Positions 24,877 through 33,803 of a DNA stretch of 47,020 nt are shown one piece after another. Position numbers and translations under genes: made by a program. Source of the stretch: Paracoccaceae bacterium. Lineage in GTDB: Bacteria > Pseudomonadota > Alphaproteobacteria > Rhodobacterales > Rhodobacteraceae. The stretch is taken from contig JAAELR010000030.1 in the NCBI GenBank assembly GCA_024226455.1, positions 1 through 47,020 of the forward strand, written 5' to 3'. The notes below the pieces were generated by a model. That model did not search any database. It worked only from the letters and a program-made list of their open reading frames with translations, and was not told where the DNA came from. Every line of letters begins with the position of its first letter. Position 1 is the stretch's first letter.

Positions 24877-25767
24877 TCAAAATCCAATGGATTTCAGATA
24901 GTTGCCGTTGTGAGTGTTATCGTCGAGCGGCGAGGTCTTGCCCGCCGGGTCGCAGTCCTGCTCGACGGTGCACCAGCCTTCGAACCCGTTGTCCAGCAGG
25001 ATCTGCCGCACCGCAGGGAAGTCAACGTCACCCAGCCCCAGTTTGCAAAAGATGCCCTGCCCGCAGGCGTCATAGAACCCGGTGCGATTGGCGATCACAT
25101 CGGACTTCACCACCGGATCGATATCCTTGAAATGCACATAGCTGATGCGGTCGACATGCCGCCGCATGAAGGCGACCGGGTCGTAGCCGGCATAAGAATG
25201 GTGCCCCGTGTCAAAGCAGATCTTCAGGATGCTTTCGTCGATCTCGCCCAGCAGACGCTCCAGTTCCGGCTCGAAATCCATGAACCCGGCAGCATGGGCG
25301 TGGATACCGACGGTCAGCCCGTATTCCTCGGCCCCCATCCTTGCGATGGTGCGGAACCGGCCGACATAGGCTGCCCATTCCGCACCGTCCATTTGCTCGG
25401 CCTCGGTCCAACGGCCTGCGGTGGGGGCGCGGCGCGGCGAGATGCTGTCGATCAGCACCAGGTTTTTCGCCCCATGCGCCGCCAGCGCCTTGCAGGTCCG
25501 CACAGAGCCGTCCAGAACGTCGCTCCATTCCGCCGGGTCGTGGAAGGGGCGGAACACCACGCCGCCGATCAACGTCAGTTCATGCTTGGACAGGGCCTCG
25601 CCCAGTTCCACCGGGTCCTCGGGCATATAGCCCACCGGGCCCAGCTCGATACCGTTGAACCCGGCCCGTTTGCATTCGGCCAGCACCTGGCGCCAGGGCG
25701 GGTTGCGCGGGTCGTCCGCGAATTCGACACCCCAGGAACAGGGCGCGTTGCCGATATCGATGCTCAT
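24877..25767 (-). CDS. TIM-barrel isomerase/dehydratase, IolE/IolH-like
   Basis: 296 aa. The N-terminus NAPCSWGVEFADDPRNPPW and GFNGIELGPVGYMPED resemble IolE (inosose dehydratase) and IolH-type proteins. Metal-site residues expected of the fold are seen in GIHAHAAGFMDFE, CFDTGHHSYAGYDP, YVHFKDIDP and CTVEQDCDP. It follows the first dehydrogenase by 9 nt and precedes the second by 21 nt, so the three are one operon. Whether it dehydrates an inosose or isomerises another keto-sugar cannot be decided here. Confidence 0.87.
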   Translation of the reverse strand: MSIDIGNAPCSWGVEFADDPRNPPWRQVLAECKRAGFNGIELGPVGYMPEDPVELGEALSKHELTLIGGVVFRPFHDPAEWSDVLDGSVRTCKALAAHGAKNLVLIDSISPRRAPTAGRWTEAEQMDGAEWAAYVGRFRTIARMGAEEYGLTVGIHAHAAGFMDFEPELERLLGEIDESILKICFDTGHHSYAGYDPVAFMRRHVDRISYVHFKDIDPVVKSDVIANRTGFYDACGQGIFCKLGLGDVDFPAVRQILLDNGFEGWCTVEQDCDPAGKTSPLDDNTHNGNYLKSIGF

Positions 25768-25776
25768 GTATACCTC

Positions 25777-26877
25777 TCAGAAGTTCTCTATCTGCACCCA
25801 GGTGCCGGTTTCATTGCTTGCATAGGCCGCGTCGATGATCCGCCGCACCTCCAGCCCGTCATGGAAGGTGGGCCAGACCGGCTCACCGGTCTCGATGGCC
25901 AGCAGAAAGTCCCTGGCCTCGATGATGATCTGGTCCTGATAGCCGGTGCCGTGTCCCGGCCCCTTGCAGAACGCCAGATAGTCGGGATGCGCCGGGCCGG
26001 TCAGGATCTTCCTGAAGCCGCGCATTTCGGGCGGGTCGGCGGCATCGTAGAACCACAGGGCGTTCTGGTCCTCCTGGTCAAAGCGGATCGCGCCTTTTGT
26101 TCCCGCAATCTCATAGGCATAGCCCATCTTGCGCCCGGTCGCGACGCGGCTGGCAAAGATATGCCCCATGGCGCCGCTTTCGAACCGGCACATCATCTGC
26201 ACCTGATCGTCGTTGGTCACCGGCTCGCCGCCGCGTTCGGCATGCACCGTCTCGATTTGCGCCGACAGGCTCTGGACCGGCCCCATCAGCGCCAGCGCGG
26301 CGTTGTAGGCATGTGGGGCCAGATCGCCGATGCAGCCGTTGGCCTTGCCGTGATAGCGCCAGTTGCTCAGCGCCGGGTCGTTGTGGAAATCCTCAGTGTG
26401 CTCGCCGCGAAACCAGGTGACCTGCCCCAGGGCGCCATCGGCAATCAGCCTGCGGGCATATTGCGAGGCCGGGGTGCGGATGTAGTTGTAGGCCACCATA
26501 TTAGGGCAGCCGCTGGTCGACGCGGCGGCGGCCATGGCGCGGGCGTCCTGCAGCGACACGCCCATCGGCTTTTCGCACATCACCGGCAGGCCGCGGGCGA
26601 AACAGGCCTCGGCGATCTCGCGGTGAGTGGCCTGGGGCGAGGCGATCACCACGGCCTCGACCCTGGCGTCCGCCACCAGTTCGCGCCAGTCGGCCGATGC
26701 GCGGGCAAAGCCGAAGGCGGCGCGGTAGCGTTCGGCACTTTCTGGGGTTGTGGCGCAGATCATTTCCAGCCGGGGCCGCAACGATGTCTCGAACACCGTG
26801 CCCACGGATGCCATGGCCGCCGAATGGGCCTTGCCCATATAGCCGCCGCCGATGATGCCTATGCCGATCTCATGCAT
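25777..26877 (-). CDS. Gfo/Idh/MocA-family oxidoreductase, first gene of the sugar/cyclitol operon
   Basis: 366 aa from ATG 26877 (MHEIGIGIIGGGYMGKAHS); the frame is open to 26943 but the extra residues are not family-like. The Rossmann motif GIIGGGYMGKAH, the CEKPMGVS catalytic Lys segment and GCIGDLAPHAYNAAL (Asp/His) are present. It oxidises a cyclitol or sugar with NAD(P). It heads a minus-strand run of five genes. No ABC transporter is in the group, unlike many inositol loci, so uptake must be encoded elsewhere. Confidence 0.9.
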   Translation of the reverse strand: MHEIGIGIIGGGYMGKAHSAAMASVGTVFETSLRPRLEMICATTPESAERYRAAFGFARASADWRELVADARVEAVVIASPQATHREIAEACFARGLPVMCEKPMGVSLQDARAMAAAASTSGCPNMVAYNYIRTPASQYARRLIADGALGQVTWFRGEHTEDFHNDPALSNWRYHGKANGCIGDLAPHAYNAALALMGPVQSLSAQIETVHAERGGEPVTNDDQVQMMCRFESGAMGHIFASRVATGRKMGYAYEIAGTKGAIRFDQEDQNALWFYDAADPPEMRGFRKILTGPAHPDYLAFCKGPGHGTGYQDQIIIEARDFLLAIETGEPVWPTFHDGLEVRRIIDAAYASNETGTWVQIENF

Positions 26878-27082
26878 GTCTGACAGGTTCCGGGTCTGGT
26901 TTCGTTCGTTGGTCCCTTGCGTCAGCCGCCGGGCAATCGTCAAGGTCCCGCACCATGCCGACCAAGCGGCCTGAGGGGTTTCCTTTCATATCTGATAGGA
27001 AGCGCCCCGAAGTCGGCGCAAATCGCAGCGCCATTGACGCACCGGTGCCGCTCATGCGGCGATCAGGTCGCGGCAGGGCAGC

Positions 27083-27106
27083 GGCCTGATCCGTCGGTTT
27101 CAGGCC
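27083..27106 (-). terminator. Hairpin at the end of the histidine kinase gene
   Basis: GGCCTGA (27083-27089) and TCAGGCC (27100-27106) form a 7-bp stem with a 10-nt loop; the arm includes the kinase stop codon. Read on the minus strand it could terminate the kinase transcript. No T-run. Confidence 0.4.
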
Positions 27107-29367
27107 CGGCGGGCCCTCATGGCGTCAATGATCGCTGTCCGCAGGTTGTCGCGTGTGACCGGCTTCATCAGCATGACGTCGTCGGGCCCGAGCCCCTGAC
27201 CATGGGTGGTCATTGCCTGCGGGTAGCCTGACAACAGCACGGCAGGCAGATCCACCTGCGACTCGCGCAGGCGCTTTATCAGCGCCGGCCCGTGCAATTC
27301 GCCGGGCATCACGATGTCGGACACGATGACGTCGAACGGCCCCTTGACCCGGAACGCCTGCTCTGCCTCGGTGCTGCTCGCGGTGGCGGTGACGGTCATC
27401 CCGCATTGTTCCATCTGCCGGGTCAGGACCTTGCGAACCGCCTCGTCATCCTCTGCCAGCAATACGTGCAGCGGTGTTTGCGACGCCGTACCCTCGGCAT
27501 CCGGGGTGGCAGGCCGCGGCAGGTTACGGTTGGCGACGGATTTGAACAGCAGCCTGAAAGTGGATCCCCGGCCGGGCTTGGTCTTGACCCGGATCGCGCC
27601 GCCTGTCTGGCGGATGAAGCCCTGAACCATCGACAAGCCCAGCCCCGAATTCCTGGCGACCTCCTTGGTGGTGAAGAAGGGCTCGAAGACGCTGTCCAGC
27701 AGTTCGTGGCGAATTCCGGTGCCGGTATCGGTAACTGTCAACATGACGTAGTCGCCCGGCTGGATCTCCTCGCCGCGCCGTTTCAGATCCGCGGGCTTGA
27801 GTGTCTTGACCGATGTCTTGATGGTCAGGGTACCGCCGCCAGGCATCGCATCGCGCGCGTTGATCACCAGGTTCAGCAGCGCGCTTTCGGTCTTGCTGCG
27901 GTCGGCCATCACCGTTTGGATACCGGGCGCCATCGGGACCCGCAGCGCGATGTTCTCTGGGAGGGTTCGGCGCAGCATGCCCTCCATCTCGGCAATGACG
28001 GTGTTGAGGTTCAGTTCTGCCGGATCCAGCGGCGCGCGGCGGGCAAAGCTGAGCATGCTCATCGTCAGGTCCCGGCCGCGCAACGTGGCCCTGATCGCCT
28101 CTTCGATCATCTCTTCGCAGTCCGCAGGGTCGGAAATCTCCCGCATCAATTCGAGGTTGCCGAGAATCACCGCCAGCAGATTGTTGAAATCATGCGCCAC
28201 GCCGCCGGTCATCTTGCCGATGCTGTCCATGCGCTGGGCCTCGAACAGCTTCATCTCGGTTTCGTATTGGTCGGTCACGTCGAGCGTCGAGCCGATCACG
28301 CGCATGAGAATGCCCCGTTCGTCGAAAACCGGCAGAGCGATTTCGCGCAATCGCCGCATGCCGCTCGATGTCGGCACGCGATAGGCCATCTCAATGACGC
28401 TGCCCTTGCGCAGTTCGATATATTTCTGCCGCACGCGTTCGCGGTCTTCAGGATGGGTCAGTCCGAATGAGCCCCCAAGTTCACTGGCCCTCTCGATATA
28501 CTCCTTGGGTGTCATCGCGTGTGCGGCAGCGTGTTGTGACGAACAGTATTCGCACCGGTCCTCGACCGAATCCCAGACATAGTACCCAAGCTTGGCCAGA
28601 TGCGCGGCCTGTTCCAGCCGGGCCGCGCGTTCAGAGGAAATGCTCTGGTTTCGCTTGCGTTCGGCGATCTCGTCGGCCAGCCGCGTGTTTACGGTTTGCA
28701 GGTCCTCTGTTCGCTTGCGCACCCGGTCTTCAAGCTCTGTGTTCATCCGGCGGATCGCACGCCGGTCGGCCCGCAGCAACAATGTGCTGAGCACCCCGAA
28801 AAAGGCCATGCCGATGAGGAAAGCGAATGTCAGGTAGGTTTGCCGCAACTGGTTGCGCATGGATACGGCTTGATCCTGTGCGCTGCGTCGGTGGGCAGCA
28901 AGCGACAGATTGTGCGAGACCTGCACCAGTTCTCGCAGCCGGGTCTTCGCCATGGCGACCGCTTCGGCATCCTCCCGGCGCAGATCGTGGATGACCGGCT
29001 CCAGCTCGGTCAGTGCTGCCCTGACCAAACCAAGCACCGGGTCCAGTTCTTCGGCGAGGTTCAGACCTGTGGCAAATACCGCGGCGCCCTCTTCGCGGAA
29101 AACCCGGCTCGACAGGATTTCGAACCTCCGTTGGACATCCTGCAGTTCCACCGCGGTCCCTTGTTGGCTGTATCGATCGACGACGTCCAAAAGCTGCACC
29201 GTCCCGCTCTCGATCTGGAGGGTGTAGAAAGCCAGGGTCTCCTGGTAGTTCTGGCCGGTACCGCGCACCATGCGGATGCTGGAAACGACCAGAACCAGGA
29301 AAACAAGCGTCATGATCAGGGCTTCGGCCAGCAATAGCCGATCGAAGAAACGACGCCACGCGGTCAT
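27100..29367 (-). CDS. Membrane hybrid sensor histidine kinase with C-terminal receiver domain
   Basis: 755 aa. TM1 is at ~13-32 and TM2 at ~177-198, flanking a helical periplasmic sensor. A coiled coil (~205-250) and a PAS-type domain (~255-370) follow. The H-box is His392 (GGVAHDFNNLLAVILGN), with N-box Asn503 (LLNLVINARDAMPGGG), DTGTGI and SGLGLSMVQGF for ATP. The receiver (~633-750) has Asp684 (VSDIVMPGE) and Lys735. The HDFNN H-box marks the HWE-unrelated HisKA_4-like group. Its start overlaps the stop of the upstream molybdopterin-fold gene (ATGA). No separate output regulator is adjacent. Confidence 0.93.
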   Translation of the reverse strand: MTAWRRFFDRLLLAEALIMTLVFLVLVVSSIRMVRGTGQNYQETLAFYTLQIESGTVQLLDVVDRYSQQGTAVELQDVQRRFEILSSRVFREEGAAVFATGLNLAEELDPVLGLVRAALTELEPVIHDLRREDAEAVAMAKTRLRELVQVSHNLSLAAHRRSAQDQAVSMRNQLRQTYLTFAFLIGMAFFGVLSTLLLRADRRAIRRMNTELEDRVRKRTEDLQTVNTRLADEIAERKRNQSISSERAARLEQAAHLAKLGYYVWDSVEDRCEYCSSQHAAAHAMTPKEYIERASELGGSFGLTHPEDRERVRQKYIELRKGSVIEMAYRVPTSSGMRRLREIALPVFDERGILMRVIGSTLDVTDQYETEMKLFEAQRMDSIGKMTGGVAHDFNNLLAVILGNLELMREISDPADCEEMIEEAIRATLRGRDLTMSMLSFARRAPLDPAELNLNTVIAEMEGMLRRTLPENIALRVPMAPGIQTVMADRSKTESALLNLVINARDAMPGGGTLTIKTSVKTLKPADLKRRGEEIQPGDYVMLTVTDTGTGIRHELLDSVFEPFFTTKEVARNSGLGLSMVQGFIRQTGGAIRVKTKPGRGSTFRLLFKSVANRNLPRPATPDAEGTASQTPLHVLLAEDDEAVRKVLTRQMEQCGMTVTATASSTEAEQAFRVKGPFDVIVSDIVMPGELHGPALIKRLRESQVDLPAVLLSGYPQAMTTHGQGLGPDDVMLMKPVTRDNLRTAIIDAMRARRA

Positions 29368-29909
29368 GCTGGCACGAACCCCGTCAGTCGGGCACGATCT
29401 CTATTCGTCTGAGTGCCGGATCGACCTTGAATAGCATTCTCCGTTCTGCAGGTCAGTCCCGCTGCTCCATGGGTATCTGAGCCATATGGCCCCTCGTCGC
29501 GGACGGCAATGCAATCACCGTTTCGTTGCCGAGCCAGGACAACATTGTAGGGGTCGACGTCCACAATCGGGATGACGACGGTGTAATTGTTCAGCGCATT
29601 GGTTTTGATCATGCCTCCGGCGGCAACGAAATCTCTCATCAAGTCCCGGGCCAATACACCCTGAAACCACACCGGACCCATAGTCCACGGGGTCTCAGTG
29701 ACTATCTCCTGCGTCCCCAGTATCGCCAGGTCATGGCGCATGACGCCGCCGCTGCTGATGTTGGTGGTCGCGCCCGCGATTTCCGCAATGACAGGCCCCC
29801 CAGGTTGCATGGTTGCTGACGCTCCGGGAACGGCAAGTCCGGCTGTGAGCGAGAGACAAATCCTCACGGCCGTGGCGGGGATAATCCGTTCCATATCGTA
29901 TTGTTTCAC
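29364..29909 (-). pseudogene. Small exported molybdopterin-oxidoreductase-fold protein, C-terminus frameshifted
   Basis: The frame gives 181 aa from a GTG at 29909; an ATG five codons in is an alternative. It has a signal peptide (to about ASA), then VMRHDLAILGTQEIVTETPW, VLARDLMRDFVAAGG and NNYTVVIPIVDVDPYNVVLA, as in small sulfite-oxidase-fold (oxidoreductase molybdopterin-binding) proteins next to sensor kinases. After RDEGPY (29490s) the frame loses family character. One alternative frame reads IWLRYPWSSGTDLQNGE, and another then reads LFKVDPALRRIEIVPD with a stop at 29384-29386. A net 2-base loss in ~60 nt, or a sequencing error, would explain this. A sensor-partner role for the kinase is inference. 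Confidence 0.65.
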
Positions 29910-29979
29910 GAATCGCGGTGTCCACAGATTGCACTCGTTTCCTTAAAGGAGAAAGGTGCGTGATTGTCGCGGGTTGCGC

Positions 29980-31716
29980 CTAGTGCGACTGCCGTTGGAT
30001 AGTGGTTGCCCGCAGGTCCAGTTCCCGGTCCCTGACCACGACGCCGAACAGCTCTTGCGCCTGACTTGCAGAGTAATACCCCGACAGCACATCGCTGAGT
30101 ACAGCCTGCGGATCCCTGTCGAACGGGTCGCCATAGCCGCCACCGCCGGGGGTTTCCACATGGACCCTGTCGCCCGGCGCCAGAGCAATGTCTTGTTCCT
30201 TGCTCAGGTGTTCCGGCGTGTAGGCCTGGCCATCGCGCCAGACCGTCACCCGGTTCGGGGCGCCGTCATCGCCGCCCAACGCGCCCTGCGGGCCGAACCG
30301 CCCGTGATCCATCACGAAGCTGGCCTTGGCCAGGCCCCGGCGCAGTTCCACCAGATAGTCCAGCCCGAAACCGCCGCGCTGCCGGCCAGCCCCGCCCGAG
30401 CCCTCGCGCAGGCGGTAGTGGCGGTAGAGAACCGGAAAGGCCTGCTCCATGATCTCGACCGGCGGCGCCTTTGAAATGCCGATGGTGGAACACCCGTTCG
30501 CCAGCCCGTCATGATCGGCATTGCCGCCATAGCCGCCGCCCGAAAGCTGGTACATCACGAAATCGCGCCCGCGGTCGGGGTCGTGGCCACCAAGCGCGAA
30601 ATTGCCGCTGGTGCCCGCCGGCGCCGCAGTGACCCGGTCGGGCAGGGCGGGCACCAGTGCGGCAAAGACCGCCTCGGCAATACGCTGGCTGACCTCTGCG
30701 GCACAGCCCGACACGGGCCGGGGATACCTCGCGTCAAGGAACGTGTCCTCTATCCCGGCCACCTTCAGCGGCTCAAAAGCCCCGGCACTGATCGGCACCT
30801 CGGGAAAGATGTGCCGCATCGCCAGATAGACCGAACTGAGCGTCGTGGCGCGGACCGAATTCATCGGCCCGGCACAGGGTGGGCTGGAGCCTGCAAAGTC
30901 AAAGACCAGATCGTCGCCGTCGCGCGACACCGCAAGCCGGATCGCCAGCGGCTCGTTGACCACGCCGTCGCTGTCGACCCAGGCGGTACCTTCCAGTCGC
31001 GTCTTCGGGATATCGGCGATGAAGGCGCGCATCTGCCGGGCGGCGCGCTGCCTCAGTTCGGCGATTGCCTGTGCCACCGTGTCGTCGCCGTAGCGGTCCA
31101 TCAGCGCGCCCAGCCGCTCTGCGCCCACCGCCAGCGCCGCCGCCTGTGCCTTGACGTCGCCGATCCGCTGATCGGCCACACGGATGTTGGAACAGATGAT
31201 GGCGTAGATTTCCCGGTCCAGCACGCCCTGCTTGAAGAGCCGCACCGGCGGCAGGCGCAGGCCTTCCTGTTCCACCGCCGTGGCGCTGGCGGAAAAACCA
31301 CCGGGCACCGCGCCGCCGGTATCGGGCCAGTGGCCGGTGTTCGACAGCCAGCAATTGAGCCGCCCGCCCCGATAGAACGGCCGGGCAAAGCGCACATCCA
31401 TCAGATGGGTGCCGCCCAGATATGGGTCGTTGACGATATATACATCGTCCGGCTGCGGTGGTGCTACCTGTCCCGCCGCGATCATCTCTATCAGCGTCCG
31501 CGTGGAATACTGCATGGTACCCACGAACACCGGCAGCCCGCCTGCTCCTTGCGCGATCAGGCTGCCGTCGATGGCGTCATAGATCCCGTCTGACCGGTCG
31601 TTCGCCTCGGCGATCACCGGGCTGAAGGCGGCGCGCGAGAACGACAGATCCATCTCGTCGCAGACCTGTTGCAGCCCGGCCTGAATGACCGACAGGGTGA
31701 TCGGGTCAAGGCTCAT
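29980..31716 (-). CDS. hyuB: Hydantoinase B / oxoprolinase family subunit
   Basis: 578 aa. HyuB partners HyuA in ATP-dependent opening of cyclic amides such as hydantoins, 5-oxoproline or related lactams (cytosol). Family motifs: FSPVIAEANDRSDGIYD, VYIVNDPYLGGTHLMDV, NTGHWPDTGG and ETPGGGGYGDPFDRDP near the C-terminus. Length is typical. The start overlaps the hyuA stop (ATGA at 31713-31716), so the subunits are made in step. The exact lactam or hydantoin substrate cannot be told. Confidence 0.92.
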   Translation of the reverse strand: MSLDPITLSVIQAGLQQVCDEMDLSFSRAAFSPVIAEANDRSDGIYDAIDGSLIAQGAGGLPVFVGTMQYSTRTLIEMIAAGQVAPPQPDDVYIVNDPYLGGTHLMDVRFARPFYRGGRLNCWLSNTGHWPDTGGAVPGGFSASATAVEQEGLRLPPVRLFKQGVLDREIYAIICSNIRVADQRIGDVKAQAAALAVGAERLGALMDRYGDDTVAQAIAELRQRAARQMRAFIADIPKTRLEGTAWVDSDGVVNEPLAIRLAVSRDGDDLVFDFAGSSPPCAGPMNSVRATTLSSVYLAMRHIFPEVPISAGAFEPLKVAGIEDTFLDARYPRPVSGCAAEVSQRIAEAVFAALVPALPDRVTAAPAGTSGNFALGGHDPDRGRDFVMYQLSGGGYGGNADHDGLANGCSTIGISKAPPVEIMEQAFPVLYRHYRLREGSGGAGRQRGGFGLDYLVELRRGLAKASFVMDHGRFGPQGALGGDDGAPNRVTVWRDGQAYTPEHLSKEQDIALAPGDRVHVETPGGGGYGDPFDRDPQAVLSDVLSGYYSASQAQELFGVVVRDRELDLRATTIQRQSH

Positions 31717-33770
31717 GCCGCCGCCCCGATCCCGATCAGCAGGTTGCCTTGCGCATCACAGCGCGCCACGTCGCCGGGCTCTATCAGAACCGTTGTGTCC
31801 ATCTGTTCAATCACCGCCGGCCCCTCGATCACCGCATCGGCAGGCAACAGCTCTCGCCGGTAGACCGGGCTGGTCAGCCATTGCCCGAAATACACCTCGC
31901 GCCCGGTCCGCTGCGCCTCGGCCAGCGTCGTCTTGCGCCCGGCGGGGTCGATCAGGGTTGCCAGATCCACCGGCACGCGCTGGCCTACCACAGAGGTGTT
32001 GGCGTTCACCACATTGGCGCGGATCTCTGCCAGCTCGACCCGGAACCGCTCAAAATACACCGCCTCGAACCGGCGCCGCAGCTCTGCCCGGTCGATCGAG
32101 ATATCGTCCAGCGGCACCCGCACCAGATGGGTCTGCCCGACGAACTGCATGTCCAGCGAATGGATGCGCCGGGTGCCGGTCAGCGTCACCGCCTCGTCGC
32201 CGATCAGGGCCGCGCCCTCTGCCGCCTGTGCCTCGAACACCGCGCGCAACTCGTCCATGTCCAGTGTATCAAGAGCCCGGTTCAGGGTGCGCACATAGTC
32301 GTGCCGCAGGTCGGCCACCACGCAGCCCACCGCGTTGGTGATGCCGGGTCGCGGCGGCACCAGAACCCGCGGAATGCCCAGCTCGCGCGCCAGCGCCCCG
32401 GCATGCAGCGGCCCGGCACCGCCAAAGGCAAATAGCGCGAAATCGCGCGGGTCGGCGCCCAGCGAGACAGAAACCATGCGGATCGCGCCCGCCATCCTGG
32501 TGTTGGCGACCCGCAGCACCGCCTCGGCGGCGCGGGTCGCGTCCAGCCCCAGCGGCGCGCCAAGTCTGGCGTCGAACACCGCGCGCACATGGTCCAGCGA
32601 CACGCCGCCCTCTACGGCGGTGATCCCGTCCGGGTCGAGCCGGCCCAGCAACAGGTTGGCGTCCGAAATCGTCGGCTCGGCGCCGCCGCGGCCATAGCAG
32701 ATCGGGCCGGGATCGGCGCCGGCACTTTGCGGCCCCACCTCCAGCAGCCCCGCCGAGTTCACCCGCGCGATGCTGCCGCCACCGGCACCCACGGTGCGCA
32801 CGTCGACCATCGGCACGTGGATCGGCATAGCGTATTCGATCTCGGTCTCGTTCGACACGCTCGGCTCGGCGCCACGGATCAGCGCCACGTCGGTCGAGGT
32901 GCCGCCCATGTCATAGGTGATCAGATCCTCGATTCCCGCCGCCCGGCCCGCATAGGCCGCCGCGATCACGCCAGAGGCCGGGCCCGACATCACCGTCTTG
33001 GCCGCCTCTTCGGCGACCCGGGCGGCAGAGACCATGCCGCCATTGCCATTCATCACCAAAAGCTGCCCGTCATAGCCGCCGCCGGCCAGATCGCGTTGCA
33101 GCGCCGAGACGTAGCGCGCCAGCAGCGGCTGCACCGAGGCGTTGACCGCCGCCGTCACGCCGCGCTCGAACTCGCGGCTTTCCGACAGCAGGGCGTGGCC
33201 CATGGTGACAAACCCGTTCGGCCAGCACTCACCCAGTATCCCGGCCACCCGCTGCTCATGAGCCGGGTTGGCGTAGGCGTGCAGGAAATGCACCACCACC
33301 GATTCGCAGCCCAGCCGCAGCAGCTTTGCCGCCGCCTCCCGCACCGCGTCCTCGTCCAGCGGCGCGACCACGCGGCCAGCGGCGTCCATGCGTTCCGGCA
33401 CCTCCAGCCGCAGTTGGCGGGGGATGATCGGGCGGAATTCGCCCTTCATCCCATAGGGCTGCGGCCGGGTGCGGCGGCCAAGCTCCAGCACGTCACGGAA
33501 CCCTGCGGTGGTGATCAGCCCGGTGCGGCAAAGCTTGCGTTCCAGCACCGCGTTGGTCGTGGTGGTAGTTCCATGCACGATCAGGTCCAGTGCGCCCAGA
33601 TCGGCCTGGGCCGCCGCCAGCGCCCGCATCACTCCGCGCGCCTGGTTGTCGGCGGTACTCGACACCTTGGCCAAACGCACCGCGCCGGTCGCCTGGTCGA
33701 TCATCACCAGATCGGTAAAGGTGCCGCCCACGTCGACGCCGACGACCTGTTCGCTTGCCTGCCTCGTCAT
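31713..33770 (-). CDS. hyuA: Hydantoinase/oxoprolinase A subunit
   Basis: 685 aa. The N-terminal actin-like ATPase fold starts VVGVDVGGTFTDLVMID. HGTTTTTNAVLE, TYDMGGTSTDVALIRG, VGAGGGSIARVNSAG and FGGAGPLHAGALARELG are all present and mark the HyuA/oxoprolinase/acetone-carboxylase family. Together with HyuB it forms an ATP-dependent cyclic-amide hydrolase. It is transcribed with hyuB, 33 nt downstream of the PCu(A)C-like gene on the same strand, which may make a three-gene transcript. Confidence 0.93.
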   Translation of the reverse strand: MTRQASEQVVGVDVGGTFTDLVMIDQATGAVRLAKVSSTADNQARGVMRALAAAQADLGALDLIVHGTTTTTNAVLERKLCRTGLITTAGFRDVLELGRRTRPQPYGMKGEFRPIIPRQLRLEVPERMDAAGRVVAPLDEDAVREAAAKLLRLGCESVVVHFLHAYANPAHEQRVAGILGECWPNGFVTMGHALLSESREFERGVTAAVNASVQPLLARYVSALQRDLAGGGYDGQLLVMNGNGGMVSAARVAEEAAKTVMSGPASGVIAAAYAGRAAGIEDLITYDMGGTSTDVALIRGAEPSVSNETEIEYAMPIHVPMVDVRTVGAGGGSIARVNSAGLLEVGPQSAGADPGPICYGRGGAEPTISDANLLLGRLDPDGITAVEGGVSLDHVRAVFDARLGAPLGLDATRAAEAVLRVANTRMAGAIRMVSVSLGADPRDFALFAFGGAGPLHAGALARELGIPRVLVPPRPGITNAVGCVVADLRHDYVRTLNRALDTLDMDELRAVFEAQAAEGAALIGDEAVTLTGTRRIHSLDMQFVGQTHLVRVPLDDISIDRAELRRRFEAVYFERFRVELAEIRANVVNANTSVVGQRVPVDLATLIDPAGRKTTLAEAQRTGREVYFGQWLTSPVYRRELLPADAVIEGPAVIEQMDTTVLIEPGDVARCDAQGNLLIGIGAAA

Positions 33771-33803
33771 GGGCCGAAGTGAACGCCGCGGGCGGGCCGA
33801 AAG

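Noticed and set aside
24076-26883. 935-codon plus-strand open frame
   Set aside because: It is antisense to three well-supported genes (two Gfo/Idh/MocA dehydrogenases and the IolE-like protein) and its translation is His/Gly/Arg-rich with no motif; a by-product of high GC.
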